This document shows positions 35,946-45,585 of a DNA stretch of 64,000 nt, one piece after another. Within the stretch, counting starts at the first letter, position 1; every line of letters starts with the position of its first letter. The position numbers were made by a program, and so were the translations under genes. The DNA lies in contig OZ017769.1 of assembly GCA_963969345.1 (NCBI GenBank), forward strand, positions 10,667,725 through 10,731,724, read 5' to 3'. A model generated the notes under the pieces. It was not told where the DNA came from, made no database searches, and saw only the letters and a program-made list of their open reading frames with translations. This DNA is from Turbatrix aceti. Its lineage: Eukaryota; Nematoda; Chromadorea; Rhabditida; Panagrolaimidae.

Positions 35946-36602
35946 TGTGGTCAGTACAACAAGGAAGAAGAAAAATAAAGCAGAATTGAGTCTAGACAGA
36001 GACGAATCGGTTGGCAAACCAGATCGAGGATGGCAGTAAATGAGAAATGGCGTACGATTTTCGAGTTCCTTTTTCGTGGACAATTGTGGAGGCGGGATGC
36101 AGAGGTCAGGTCAATTTGACATTGCAACAAGGAAAAGATGAACGACGCACAACGGCGCTTGGGAGAGCCAGTTGGGCATCGGAATTGTTTTCACACCTCG
36201 CTTAAATTTGTGGACGAGCGCGGACGCGAGGAAAGAGGAAAAACTCGCGCAAGTTGTTTGTCTTGGAACGATTTTTTATCTTCACAAGAAAAATTGGAGG
36301 GAAATGACGGTGCTCGATGTCGTCGTTTTTGTCCGGCAAGCGTTTTCGGTATATTGTTCACCAAAAGTGTCGTTTATCGACTGCTTTATCACAGGGTGTG
36401 ATGTCGAATAGGACACCACCACACCTGGAAAAGTGGCCGGTGACTGCAGTCATCATGGCCTCGGGTGTTTATATAGAGGGCGTGGCGTGTTGGTTCTTCG
36501 CGTCTATTATGTCCCTGCAGTTGCACCTGCGGTTGAAGGCTGACGACGGCTTATAAAATCAAATAAAGTAAAAAGCAATCGATATCTTCTTTTTTTAGAA
36601 TC
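35946..36602. promoter_or_regulatory. Divergent region between Hsp70-like genes D and E, with TATA box
   Basis: 657 bases between two head-to-head ATGs. TATAAAA at 36552-36558 lies about 45 bases before the ATG of gene E, followed by an unpaired acceptor TTTTTTTAG four bases before that ATG. Short frames inside have no coding character. Confidence 0.5.
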
Positions 36603-38894
36603 ATGTCGGCTTCGACGGGACCGATACACACCACGACCACTGATTATTCCTCGGAACACTCTCTGGCCTTGGGACACGTCGTTGGTTCGGGCTTCACCTT
36701 TATTGGACATACTCACAATTATGATAAGAAGTTAATCGGAAAAAACGGTGAGTATTGCAGGGGAAAAATATGAATACATCAAAATTGATGTTTTTTTGAA
36801 AACAGATCGGCTAATATGAAGTAACACCTTCTTTCCTATTATATTACTTTTCATTTTGCAGGCTAAAAGGAAATAACGGTTTTTTTCGCTATTTGGTTAC
36901 TTTTTGGGATTAGAAATTTTTTTGAACGCTATGATATTGCTTTTGTAGGCGCTATTTTTGGAATGTAACATTTTAAATTTTTTGTTCATTTGCAGTCTGA
37001 TAATGATTTTTTTCAGAAGAGTATGATCGCCGAAGAGAAGTCGCTGTTCTACATCAGTTCTTCGCGCTTCACACTGACATTTTTCCTCGGATTTCTCGCT
37101 TTACCTATGTGGTTAACAAAGATTCTGCGCATCTGACAAGAATTCTGACCACCCGGGGTGCAGGGGTTTCTTGGGCATCTTCATCTTCGCCCCGACCGCC
37201 CACCGTCGATGTCATCAGCTATGAGCGTGCTGCTATGGTCGCCGTTCTCAACGAACTCTACAACTTGCGTAAACCTGGCTTCAACATCGGCAATTTCCGT
37301 CGCATGACCGGTATCTTGTGTCTTTCAAATTTTGTTCATGTTTTCGGCTTTGTCAACACGAGTTCCCGCATCCCAGGTGATCTTGAGGAGGTCGAAGCCA
37401 TCGCCATTCAGTCCATCGATGGTCCTACGCTTTCCAAGATCAATATCCAGGATTTTGTCATGCAAAGCCACGAACCAGAAGCCATATTCTTCGGCGGCTT
37501 GGAGACTGACCACATCAAAGACCTGCATCGACAGTTTGCCGACGCCGGCTTGAACGTCCGACTCAAAGTTGCTCCTCGGCATCAGCGCGAGAATCGTCTG
37601 TTGTGCACTGGAGCCTACCTGAACAGTCTCGCTGACCTGCGACAACGGACTAACCCAGATGGTGAGCGATGCTTTCCGGTGCGGTTTAACAATGCTTCGT
37701 GCCTGACTGTTGATGAACTCGTCAAAAGATTTTCGAAGCAGGAGAAAGAGTGAGTTTTGTTTTATTTTAAAAAAATTTTACTATTGTATTATTTTATGGG
37801 TACCGTCGCTCTTTTTGGTGCATAACATTATTTTACGCTATGTTGTTACTTTTTGTGATGCGGGCTAATAGAAAGTAATACTTTTTGTTGCTATTTTATT
37901 ACTTTTGGAGTTGCGGACTAGAATGGAGTACCTGTTTTTTTCGCTATTTTGTTACTTTTGCTGCTTTTAATGGCATAACTTATGTTTATAAACAAAAATT
38001 TTGCAAAAAATCCACTTTTTTAGATCCGTGAACAACTCTGATGCTGACAGTGATATGACTGTTCCAACTTCGAGCGATGTCGTGGATGAAAACGATTTAC
38101 TTGATATCCAAGTTGATCCGTCATCGGATATCCCAGATGAAGGAACTGTTTTGGTTAACGCGGACAAGAATGACAACCCTGAAAACTTGCCTAGTCTGCA
38201 TCCGTCGGTGGAAGAACCAGAGTCTCGTGCTGCTCCGGTTCCACCGAGCGTTGCTCCTGCCTGGGCAAACGCCAATTTTATCCTGGATTTTACTGTTCAA
38301 CTGGGTTTATACTGTCGGCTGAGCTTTGTCGAATCATATTTCCAGAGTGCACCTTCCGTGGCCGAGAGTTCGTTTTTTTTTGCAAAATGGCATTATGAGT
38401 ATATAAAAGATTTTAGACAGCATCATCATCCCCGTCCTTGTCTCGTTCGCGATTCCGTTGAGGCCGGTGGCCGGCAAACGAGCCCTGCCCGATTTTCAGA
38501 GTCACCATGGTCGAGCGTTTGTCTTGTACGGTAAGTGCTGTATTTTTTGTCAAAATTTGTAATATTGTTGGGGTCATTTTCAGACCTTCTCGACACCCTC
38601 GGCAAGCCTTTTGACAAGATTCAGCCCCGAAATGACAGGACTTTTGCGGTGACTCCGGGACGTTCGCCGGACGCAGAAGCCTACATGGAATTTGGCATGC
38701 CGGAGAATCGTATGCGGGTTTTTCCTTCTGTCGCATTTTTCATCTTTCTTCGGGCCATGCGGCAGCAAGCCGAATTCTACTTTGGACATTACGTCAGTGC
38801 CGTGCACATGATCTTTCCGGATTTTGTCGACGAAAGCCAACGCCAGAAAATCCACGAATGCTGCAAGAAACTTTCACTCACGGGATATTTTTGA
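36603..38894 (+). CDS. Divergent Hsp70-like protein E (lobe II, acidic linker, second lobe I)
   Basis: Exons 36603-36747, 37017-37749, 38024-38367, 38417-38530 and 38584-38894 join in frame (one donor is GTTCGT). Module 1: VDVISYERAAMVAVLNEL (IINEPTAAAIAYGL region), FVHVFGFVNTSSRIP near GGGTFDVSI, and EAIFFGGLETDHIKDLHRQF with LLCTGAYLNSLA, matching IVLVGGSTRIPKIQ...AYGAAVQAA. SBD-beta is not evident; an acidic linker follows. Module 2 is the best-preserved lobe I of the family: SIIIPVLVSFAIPLRPVAGK, RVFPSVAFFIFLRAMRQQAE (FPEEVSSMVLTKMKEIAE) and SAVHMIFPDFVDESQRQKIH (NAVVTVPAYFNDSQRQATK). It then stops at LSLTGYF, exactly where lobe II should begin. Most divergent of the five; opposite strand. 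Confidence 0.75.
36790..36990. repeat. 53-bp repeat array (first intron of gene E)
   Basis: Units reading TGCAGGCTAAAAGGAAATAAC and CTATTATATTACTTTTCATT, opposite in orientation to those in genes A-D when viewed on plus, but the same relative to transcription. Confidence 0.65.
37790..37980. repeat. 53-bp repeat array (second intron of gene E)
   Basis: Units with CTATTTTATTACTTTTGG, TTGCGGACTAGAATGGAG and GCGGGCTAATAGAAAGTAA. Similar in unit order to 31600-31805. Confidence 0.7.
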
Positions 38895-39513
38895 TCCATG
38901 TTTTTTTCTTTTTCAATTGTTGTTTTTTTATTGTTTGCACTAATGTGAGTTATAATAATTCTTTTTCTGGAAATGTGTTGTCAGTTGAAAAGCAAAGTTT
39001 GCGATGACCCGAACCAGAAAATTTTTTATTCTTTTTTGTTTTATAAATGGTTTTAAAAAAAAGTGTTTCGTCGAATTCCAAGCATTAGTAACACAATCTG
39101 TAAAAAAATGGCGGGAAACTTGTAGCAGTATACTTTTGTCTTCTCCGTTGTTAATTGCTGCACCTTACAAGTATACTTGTAAGGCATTTTCGCACTCGGA
39201 TGCGTCTTGCTAAATGTTCCCAAAAAAATTAAATTGCGATGAGTAGACAAACAGTACGGCCTGGGTCACAGCCTAAAAGGTATGTTCCCACGTCGGCGCG
39301 ATCGCCGATTTTTTTGAATGGCAAATTGCAAATGCATCGTAATAAGGTTGACATGTGCGGTACACATAATAGTAAAGCTGTCGTATGGGGGAATGACTAG
39401 TAAATACAACATAACAATGTTTTTAAATGCAGAGTAGTTTAAGTATGTATGCACACAAAATACAGAGTAGTTTAAGTATGTATGCACACAAAATTTTGGT
39501 TTTTTGTACCGGT
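38895..39513. other. Intergenic region with a short perfect palindrome
   Basis: No gene seen. A palindrome CTTACAAGTATACTTGTAAG lies at about 39164-39183. A 28-base direct repeat (with TTTAAGTATGTATGCACAC) is near 39430-39495. Confidence 0.5.
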
Positions 39514-39826
39514 TTAGTGTTCGTGCTCACGCTCTTCTTCCAAACGGTGAATGTCATCGTGAGTTTCTATGGCACAAAGACAGTGAAAAAATTTTTGAAC
39601 ACGACAGATGATGGGGCGGAGCTGGTAAAATGAACGAACTGAGGATGTATGGTATCTGCGAGGAACTTTCTAGAATATTGAAAAAAAATTACATATAACG
39701 GTTTTGAGAGAAACGTACCCTGGAAACATCGATGACGTTTTCCATCAGGCTTTCCGGAGGAGATTTCGAAGGATGTAGATGTTTGTAGATTTCCTGATAC
39801 TGTCCACAGTAGAGTTGGTGAGTCAT
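39514..39826 (-). CDS. Small uncharacterised protein (88 aa class), paralogue of the gene at 41.4 kb
   Basis: Two exons, 39826-39719 and 39669-39514, join in frame. The protein begins MTHQLYCGQYQEIYKHLHP and ends IHRLEEEREHEH. The second exon aligns with the neighbour at 41401-41769 along SVRSFYQLRPIICRVQKFF and the closing DIHRLEEE block, with the same intron position. No signal peptide, membrane span or known domain is recognised. Conservation of frame between the two copies supports it being a real gene. Confidence 0.55.
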
Positions 39827-41400
39827 TGCATTAAACTGAAAATTTTTAAAATTATAAAGTCAAATTCATTTTTTTGTTTTTAAGCTGAAATAACGCTGGT
39901 CGGATGTTTTCAATAGTACGCGATTTCAAAAGCAAGAGACAATCAGGTGATCTTCATAGGGACGCACAAAAAACCTTTGGCGATATAGCGTTAAAAAAAG
40001 GTTATCAAATAATTTTTTTTATCACAGTAATTTTTAATACAAACAAGAGTCATTCGATTTCAAAAAATGTCCCGCACTCGAAGGTGGGGCACAAAAGGGC
40101 AAATTTGTGTCCCACATGCGATTGCGGGTTCTGTTTTAACGCAGAGAGCAGGGTGGCAAGAATACTCGTTTCGGCAATATTTGACATGACTAACCGCAAG
40201 TAAAATTTTAGAAAGATTTGACAATATTCGTCTAAGAAAATTTGTAAAAATGCGTTTTTCTGATTGCCTCAAATTTTTTCACACATAAATGTTATGTATC
40301 GCAACAAGAATTCGAAATTACGATTTCGATATACGTTTTATCCACAAAACGACGGACCCGTCTATTATTTTTCGTTAATTCGAAATCTATCACTTACGTG
40401 ACAAATCAGATGCTAAAGTTAAGGCGGTGATAGTGCACTTGACTTGAAAGAGAAATTGGGGGGTCCAAAACAACTATAGGAACACATAAATGTTGACGCA
40501 ATCAAACTAAAATTTACTGTAACTGCTTTTGCGTTTGATTGAACGGGCTTGAATTTGAGAGGGATAAAAAATTTTCACAGACAGATGCGGAGATTTTTTG
40601 ATCTTTGCAATTTTATTAAATATATAGGTGTTGATTGAATTCGCGTGTGCACTTGTCATGTAATGTTTTTTGAGTGCTATTGTATTACTTTTTGGGTGCT
40701 CTATTTGGTGCATAACATTTATTTTACGTTGTTTTGTTACTTTTGATTTTGCGGGCCAATATGAGGTAATACTTTTTTTACCTATTTTATTACATTTTAT
40801 TTTGCAGGCTAAATCGGAGTAACGGTTTTTATTGTTACTTTGTTACTTACAGGTGCTGTTTTTAGAGAGTACCGTTCTTATAATTCGGTAGTAACACTTA
40901 TCAAAGTTGTTTAAAAAAGTATTTTTACGTGATTATTATTTTCGCAAATCAAGCGCATCAGTCAAAGATATTCCAATGACTTGTCTGATTTATCTCCCTT
41001 TTCTATGAAATTGGGAGTATAGGATGCTCCTCTGTCGTGCGCATTAATGACGTCAAACGTCGAAGTTTGTCCGCACGTAAATATCGCATGCTGTCGATAA
41101 TATTCTCTCTATCATATCCGTGCTACTATAATAATTTGTACCAGTTGCATGCATCCGGTGCAACAACAACAACACATTTTCACGTGCCCTGGTGGCCCAA
41201 TTTATAATACATAAAATTCCCAATGCTCCATTTTTAAAATTTATTTACGAAATAACAGTGTCAAAAATAAATGATTGGCACGTTAAATAAAAATTCCTGC
41301 CGTTGGTAGTAGCAAGCGCACATGTTCATAAAGCCTGGAAGAAACCCGTTGTAATACTTGGCCATGTTACTGTAGATATCATGCTTTGGATGCTTTTGTG
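39827..41400. other. Intergenic region with one 53-bp repeat array
   Basis: Apart from the repeat array at 40655-40880, no gene or RNA is recognised. Reading frames such as 39904-40203 lack homology or clean splice context. Confidence 0.5.
40655..40880. repeat. 53-bp repeat array (intergenic)
   Basis: GCTATTGTATTACTTTTTGG, TGCGGGCCAATATGAGG and TGCAGGCTAAATCGGAG units. The first 100 bases resemble 31620-31720. Confidence 0.75.
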
Positions 41401-41769
41401 TCAGTGCCGATCACCAATCAGGCTATTCTGAAAAGACGGCGTGTCTTCGTATTCGTATTCTTCTTCAAGACGGTGAATGCCCTTGTCGACTTCCATGCCG
41501 AAAATGTTATCAAACATTTTGTGGACACGATTGAACACGGGCTTGATGCGAAGCTTGTAAAACGACTGAACCGAATATGTCGGAAATTTCGTGTGGACGT
41601 TCTAAAAAAATGAATCAATAGATAATAAAAATAAAAATAGTAAAAAATGAAAGGTTACCTCTCCGAGACAAAAGACATTGTCGTCTTTTAGGAGGTGTTT
41701 TGGCTGAGGTAGCTGCGTTAGGGACGGAGCCATCGGAGAGTACGCGTGGGGGTAGAGTTGGTAAGACAT
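41401..41769 (-). CDS. Small uncharacterised protein, paralogue of the gene at 39.5 kb
   Basis: Two exons, 41769-41659 and 41601-41401, join in frame. MSYQLYPHAYSPMAPSLTQL leads to SVQSFYKLRIKPVFNRVHKM and a tail with DKGIHRLEEEYEYED. The intron position and the FY-LR...RV-K-F...IHRLEEE signature match the paralogue. Function unknown; no domain recognised. Confidence 0.6.
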
Positions 41770-42714
41770 CGTAGATCTGAAATTTATTACCAATTTTCAA
41801 AATGATTACGGTGCAAAAAAATGCATGTTGGTGAGAACGCCCCCCCCCCCACGATGATACATAAATAAACGTAGCTATCATCATCGACAAATTTTTTCTG
41901 ACAGTAAAGAAAAAAGACGACCCACAGCGTAACAATTATTTTTTTGATCAAAACACGCAAAAAAAGGCCTTGCAAACTGAACGGACTGCACCCAAATATA
42001 TGACAATTATACCAGCGCCAGGTAACGTGACCCATGACTACTGCCTGTCTATATTTGTTGTCTTCCCTAAATGTTCAAACTGTGGTCACTGCGCTTGCGC
42101 ACGTCGCGCAGCGCAGCATGAACACTCCCCCGTCTTACATTAAGGAACCACCACAAAGGGTTGGGAGAACACAAATTGAGAAACTAGATTATTAATTATC
42201 TTTTTGCGTGTTTACAAACTGTCGTGAACAAAATAGTACTATTTTTGGAATGCGTTCTGTGGAGCGATGTTATTTATAAAAATAAGTATGTTCGAAGGTA
42301 ACAATCGAAAAACGCACGTAGCCATTTTTTAAGACGGAAAGGAAACAAAAAGTTTGAGGAACGTGCCAGAAGAAATTGGAAGTCAGAGACTAAATAATAT
42401 TTTAGCCTTTTCAAACGGGAATTTTCTTGATTCACGAATATTTAGCTAGCTAATGTACGAAGCTAGGGTTCAAATCTCACATGACACCAGCTGTGAGAAA
42501 AAAGTAAAAACACATGCTCCGGCAAACTCCCGCTTGCATGCACACGTGATTGCAAAAAAACAACTGCGGAAATAATATTGAATTATTCAATATTTGTCGC
42601 TTCAGGACCTAATTTCTCTGCAACAAATATTTCCAGTCATTTATTCACCGTTTTTAATCTGATATCTGATTTCGGGGAAAAGGTATCCTACGTTGGCAAC
42701 CGGAAATTCTATCA
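41770..42714. other. Intergenic region, nothing recognised
   Basis: Contains a run of ten C residues near 41842-41851 and AT-rich sequence. A GGTTCAAATC string at about 42468 looks like a tRNA T-loop, but no cloverleaf forms around it. No gene seen. Confidence 0.5.
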
Positions 42715-43181
42715 TCATCTCCGACGTTGACAAAAAACTCTGGCCCAGAGAGATTTACTGCTATGTTTTTGGGATTGCACGCTTTCGACTTCTTGTTGAA
42801 GGCGTTCACGCTCGTATTCTGAACCAGGCAGGTGTCGAGGTTGATCGTAGATTACCTGAAAATTTTTAACATAAAAAATATTTTTAGAGGAGAGCGTGTA
42901 AAAAAACCTAAAACTCTCCTCTATTTCTTTCAAAAAAAACTCACGTGTGCACCGTAGCCATTTCTCGGACACTCAACCTGTCGATACTTGTCAGCGTACG
43001 CCTCCCGCTCTTCGGCAATCGTTCCCGGAATTTTGAGTTTTTGGAAACGTCTGCGTTGTCCTTCGAGACGAGCACTCCTCGTTCCCCCGCAATTAGCATT
43101 GCAAATTTTTCGATCTACAATTTTCTGCGTTAGTGGCGTGAACTGGGGAATGACAAATGGCGTCGCCGACCGAAGGGACAT
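42715..43181 (-). CDS. Small basic uncharacterised protein
   Basis: Exons 43181-42945 and 42855-42715 join in frame at a clean GTGAGT / TTTTCAG intron, giving about 125 residues. The N-terminus is MSLRSATPFVIPQFTPLTQK, the middle is charged (RRRFQKLKIPGTIAEEREAY) and the C-terminus is arginine-rich (ARVFCQRRR). A charged EYERERLQQEVE helix resembles the ends of the two small genes to its left, so it may be a distant member of the same cluster. No domain recognised. Confidence 0.5.
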
Positions 43182-44550
43182 GGACAAAGACGTTGATGAT
43201 TACGAAAACGACGTCAAGAGATCCCGTATCGATGAACTAGATGCCGAAGTCCGGCACGTGCGGGAAGTCGACGTTGTCCTTCCTTCTGGTGACAGACTCA
43301 TGACATCTGAAGGGTAGTTGCGTGGGTCGTTGAAAGCCGGAGCTTGTGTGGAAGAGGATGGTCCATCGTGTATAGTTCATCGTAAAAATGCTGCCATTGG
43401 ATTCAGTCTGGCATTAGATTCAGAGTCGCATCTTTGTCGTTTTTTTTGGCTTCAAAAAAATGTTCACACAAAATCTATCTGTCGAAAAAGTTACAGGGGC
43501 TTACAGTAAGTCGATTAGATATTAGTGCTCTGTCAGTTACGGGAATCTGTCAGGCGGCGTAAAAACTACCTTTTTTTCAGAGCAAAAAAGTATTCCAATT
43601 TTCAGGATGTAATTTGCAACTGTTTTGGGGTACCATAAAAACAAAATAAATTACGGTATCAATGTTTTTTGAACATTCACAAGATTGTGCGTAAATACTG
43701 TAAAACTGAAAGTATATTCTCGGTGCAATAATTTTTCATATATTTTTTCATTGTTTATAATTTTTCTAAGAATATCGCTCTTCGAGTTTCATCGGAAGAT
43801 ACTTGTAAACATGATGCATAATAGACAGTTCAGTTATGGAAAAGGTGAGGGGATCAGTAAATTAGTCGGTCGTGTTAGTCAGTCAGGCAGTCAAAGTCGC
43901 CTTGCTGTCGCGTTTGTCAAGTGTGACCTGTGCCGATTCTCATATTCTCACATGAGGCCGATGTGAGAATAAATTAATGATTCAACCGATGTTAATCTTG
44001 GCATTCAAATTTTTTTAAATGAGTTTTTTTATAAAAGTGAATTATAAAAGTAAAATAGTTTTTTTTTAAGTGAATTTCATATTTACATTATATTTAAATT
44101 TTTTTTCTCAACAACCTTTTTTTTGTACAAATTGTCAACGAGTACAAGAAAATTTTACAAAAAAACTCTGAAAAGTCAATTTGCGTGGCATTGATTTTAT
44201 TTTAGCGTCACACTATCGTACAATAAAAAAAATATGATAAGCATTCAATTGGGTACTTGTGTAACGCACGTCAAACAGATAAATTGCAGCGCTTGGGAAA
44301 TTTATCAAATGATTGCTTTTATCGTCAGTTTGATTGCTGATATTTTTGACGATGTGTATTGACCATAAATAGTTATGTGCTTGTTATAATAGGATTATAA
44401 CAGATCCCTCGATGGTTTAAAAAAATCAAGGGGGAACATTATGGTTTGTAATTATCATATTTTTGCTCTTTAATAAATTTTACAATTTCAGAACGACTGC
44501 CCTGCTAATATTTAGATTGCTATATATGGGATTTTTATTGATTATAGTAA
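43182..44550. other. Intergenic region, AT-rich, no gene recognised
   Basis: Strongly AT-rich from about 43980 to 44420. A short frame beginning MMHNRQFSYGKGEG at 43811 next to a GTGAGG donor could be a first exon, but no partner exon could be matched. Confidence 0.4.
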
Positions 44551-44581
44551 AAACGATTGGCGCAGATCGGTGCAGACAAGG

Positions 44582-44761
44582 CCGATACAAGTCACTCAAA
44601 AAAAAGTGACAGAAAAATTGGAAAGTGAAAGAAAAGAACGCTTCACGAATTCGTATTCACGAATACGAAGACAAAATGAAGAAAAATGGAAACTTAAAAA
44701 TTGGTGGCACCAACAACTGAAAAGATATGCAGCCGATTTTGAAGATGTTCCGGATAAATAA
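44582..44761 (+). CDS. Possible last exon of a small basic protein
   Basis: An open frame follows an acceptor-like CGGTGCAG and reads QVTQKKVTEKLESERKERFT through WWHQQLKRYAADFEDVPDK, ending in TAA that overlaps AATAAA. It has no ATG of its own, and an upstream exon was not found with certainty. The charged composition and the clean end next to a polyadenylation signal are the only support. Confidence 0.3.
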   Translation, partial: PIQVTQKKVTEKLESERKERFTNSYSRIRRQNEEKWKLKNWWHQQLKRYAADFEDVPDK

Positions 44762-45585
44762 AACTGCTTGCTCAAATTGGGACAAGTATGTGTCAACAGA
44801 AAACAAAATAGATAATATAATATGTATCATCAAACTGTCCAATATATATGTAAATACTGTTTAATGATGCAACCTTTGAATTGTTTGTCAGATGCATAAA
44901 TAAATACGCCAACGACTTTAGAGGTAGTCTGAGAGGAAATTTAGGATGACCGACAACGGATTTTCACAGGTCCAAATGTTTTGCACCAAAGTTGCAAAAT
45001 GCGCACCACACATAATTTTTTTGGACGGCGAATTTTGGAACTATTGGAACCGACCGACTCCCAGACTAAAAAATCGGTGTTTTTTGCTAATTGGTAAACG
45101 GAAAGATGCCGATTGTAAGTCAAACTATTGTTGCCTTACATGTAGTTTGACTTGTAAGGTCTTACATGCATGCATGCATGTAACATCGTGGATTTTTATG
45201 CGTACAAAAATAAACTTTATTATTCCACCACACCAGACAAAATAAAAACTTGTCAAAGACACATCGCGGCAGACAGAAGAAAAACTCCAACAACAACAAC
45301 AAAAAGGTGGGGTAAGAAATAAGTTAGGGAAAATGAATAACATAGATAGATAGTCGTCGTTGTCGTAAATGATACATTTTTTAAATCAATCTTCTATTGA
45401 CTATGAAAAAAAAACACGGATAAAAACGAAGAATATCAAATTATATCGAGCAGGCCAAAAAAAACTGAACGTAAACTTTTTTCTTTTTTTGTGTAAACCA
45501 GCGCCAGCCCTGCCTGCCCGTTAATAACATTGTTACATCGCTTGTTCAACTCATGTATACGGTGCCGTCCATCGATCGGGCTCGT
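44762..45585. other. Intergenic region, nothing recognised
   Basis: A short ATGC-repeat (GCATGCATGCATG) at about 45168 and AT-rich sequence. No gene seen. Confidence 0.5.

Noticed and set aside
42455..42490. tRNA-like T-loop string GGTTCAAATC
   Set aside because: Flanking bases do not pair as a T stem, and no acceptor or anticodon stem can be built.
42988..43317. Plus-strand frame ending with DRRDMDKDVDDYEND
   Set aside because: Overlaps the minus-strand small gene, which has a clean intron and ATG; the plus frame has neither.
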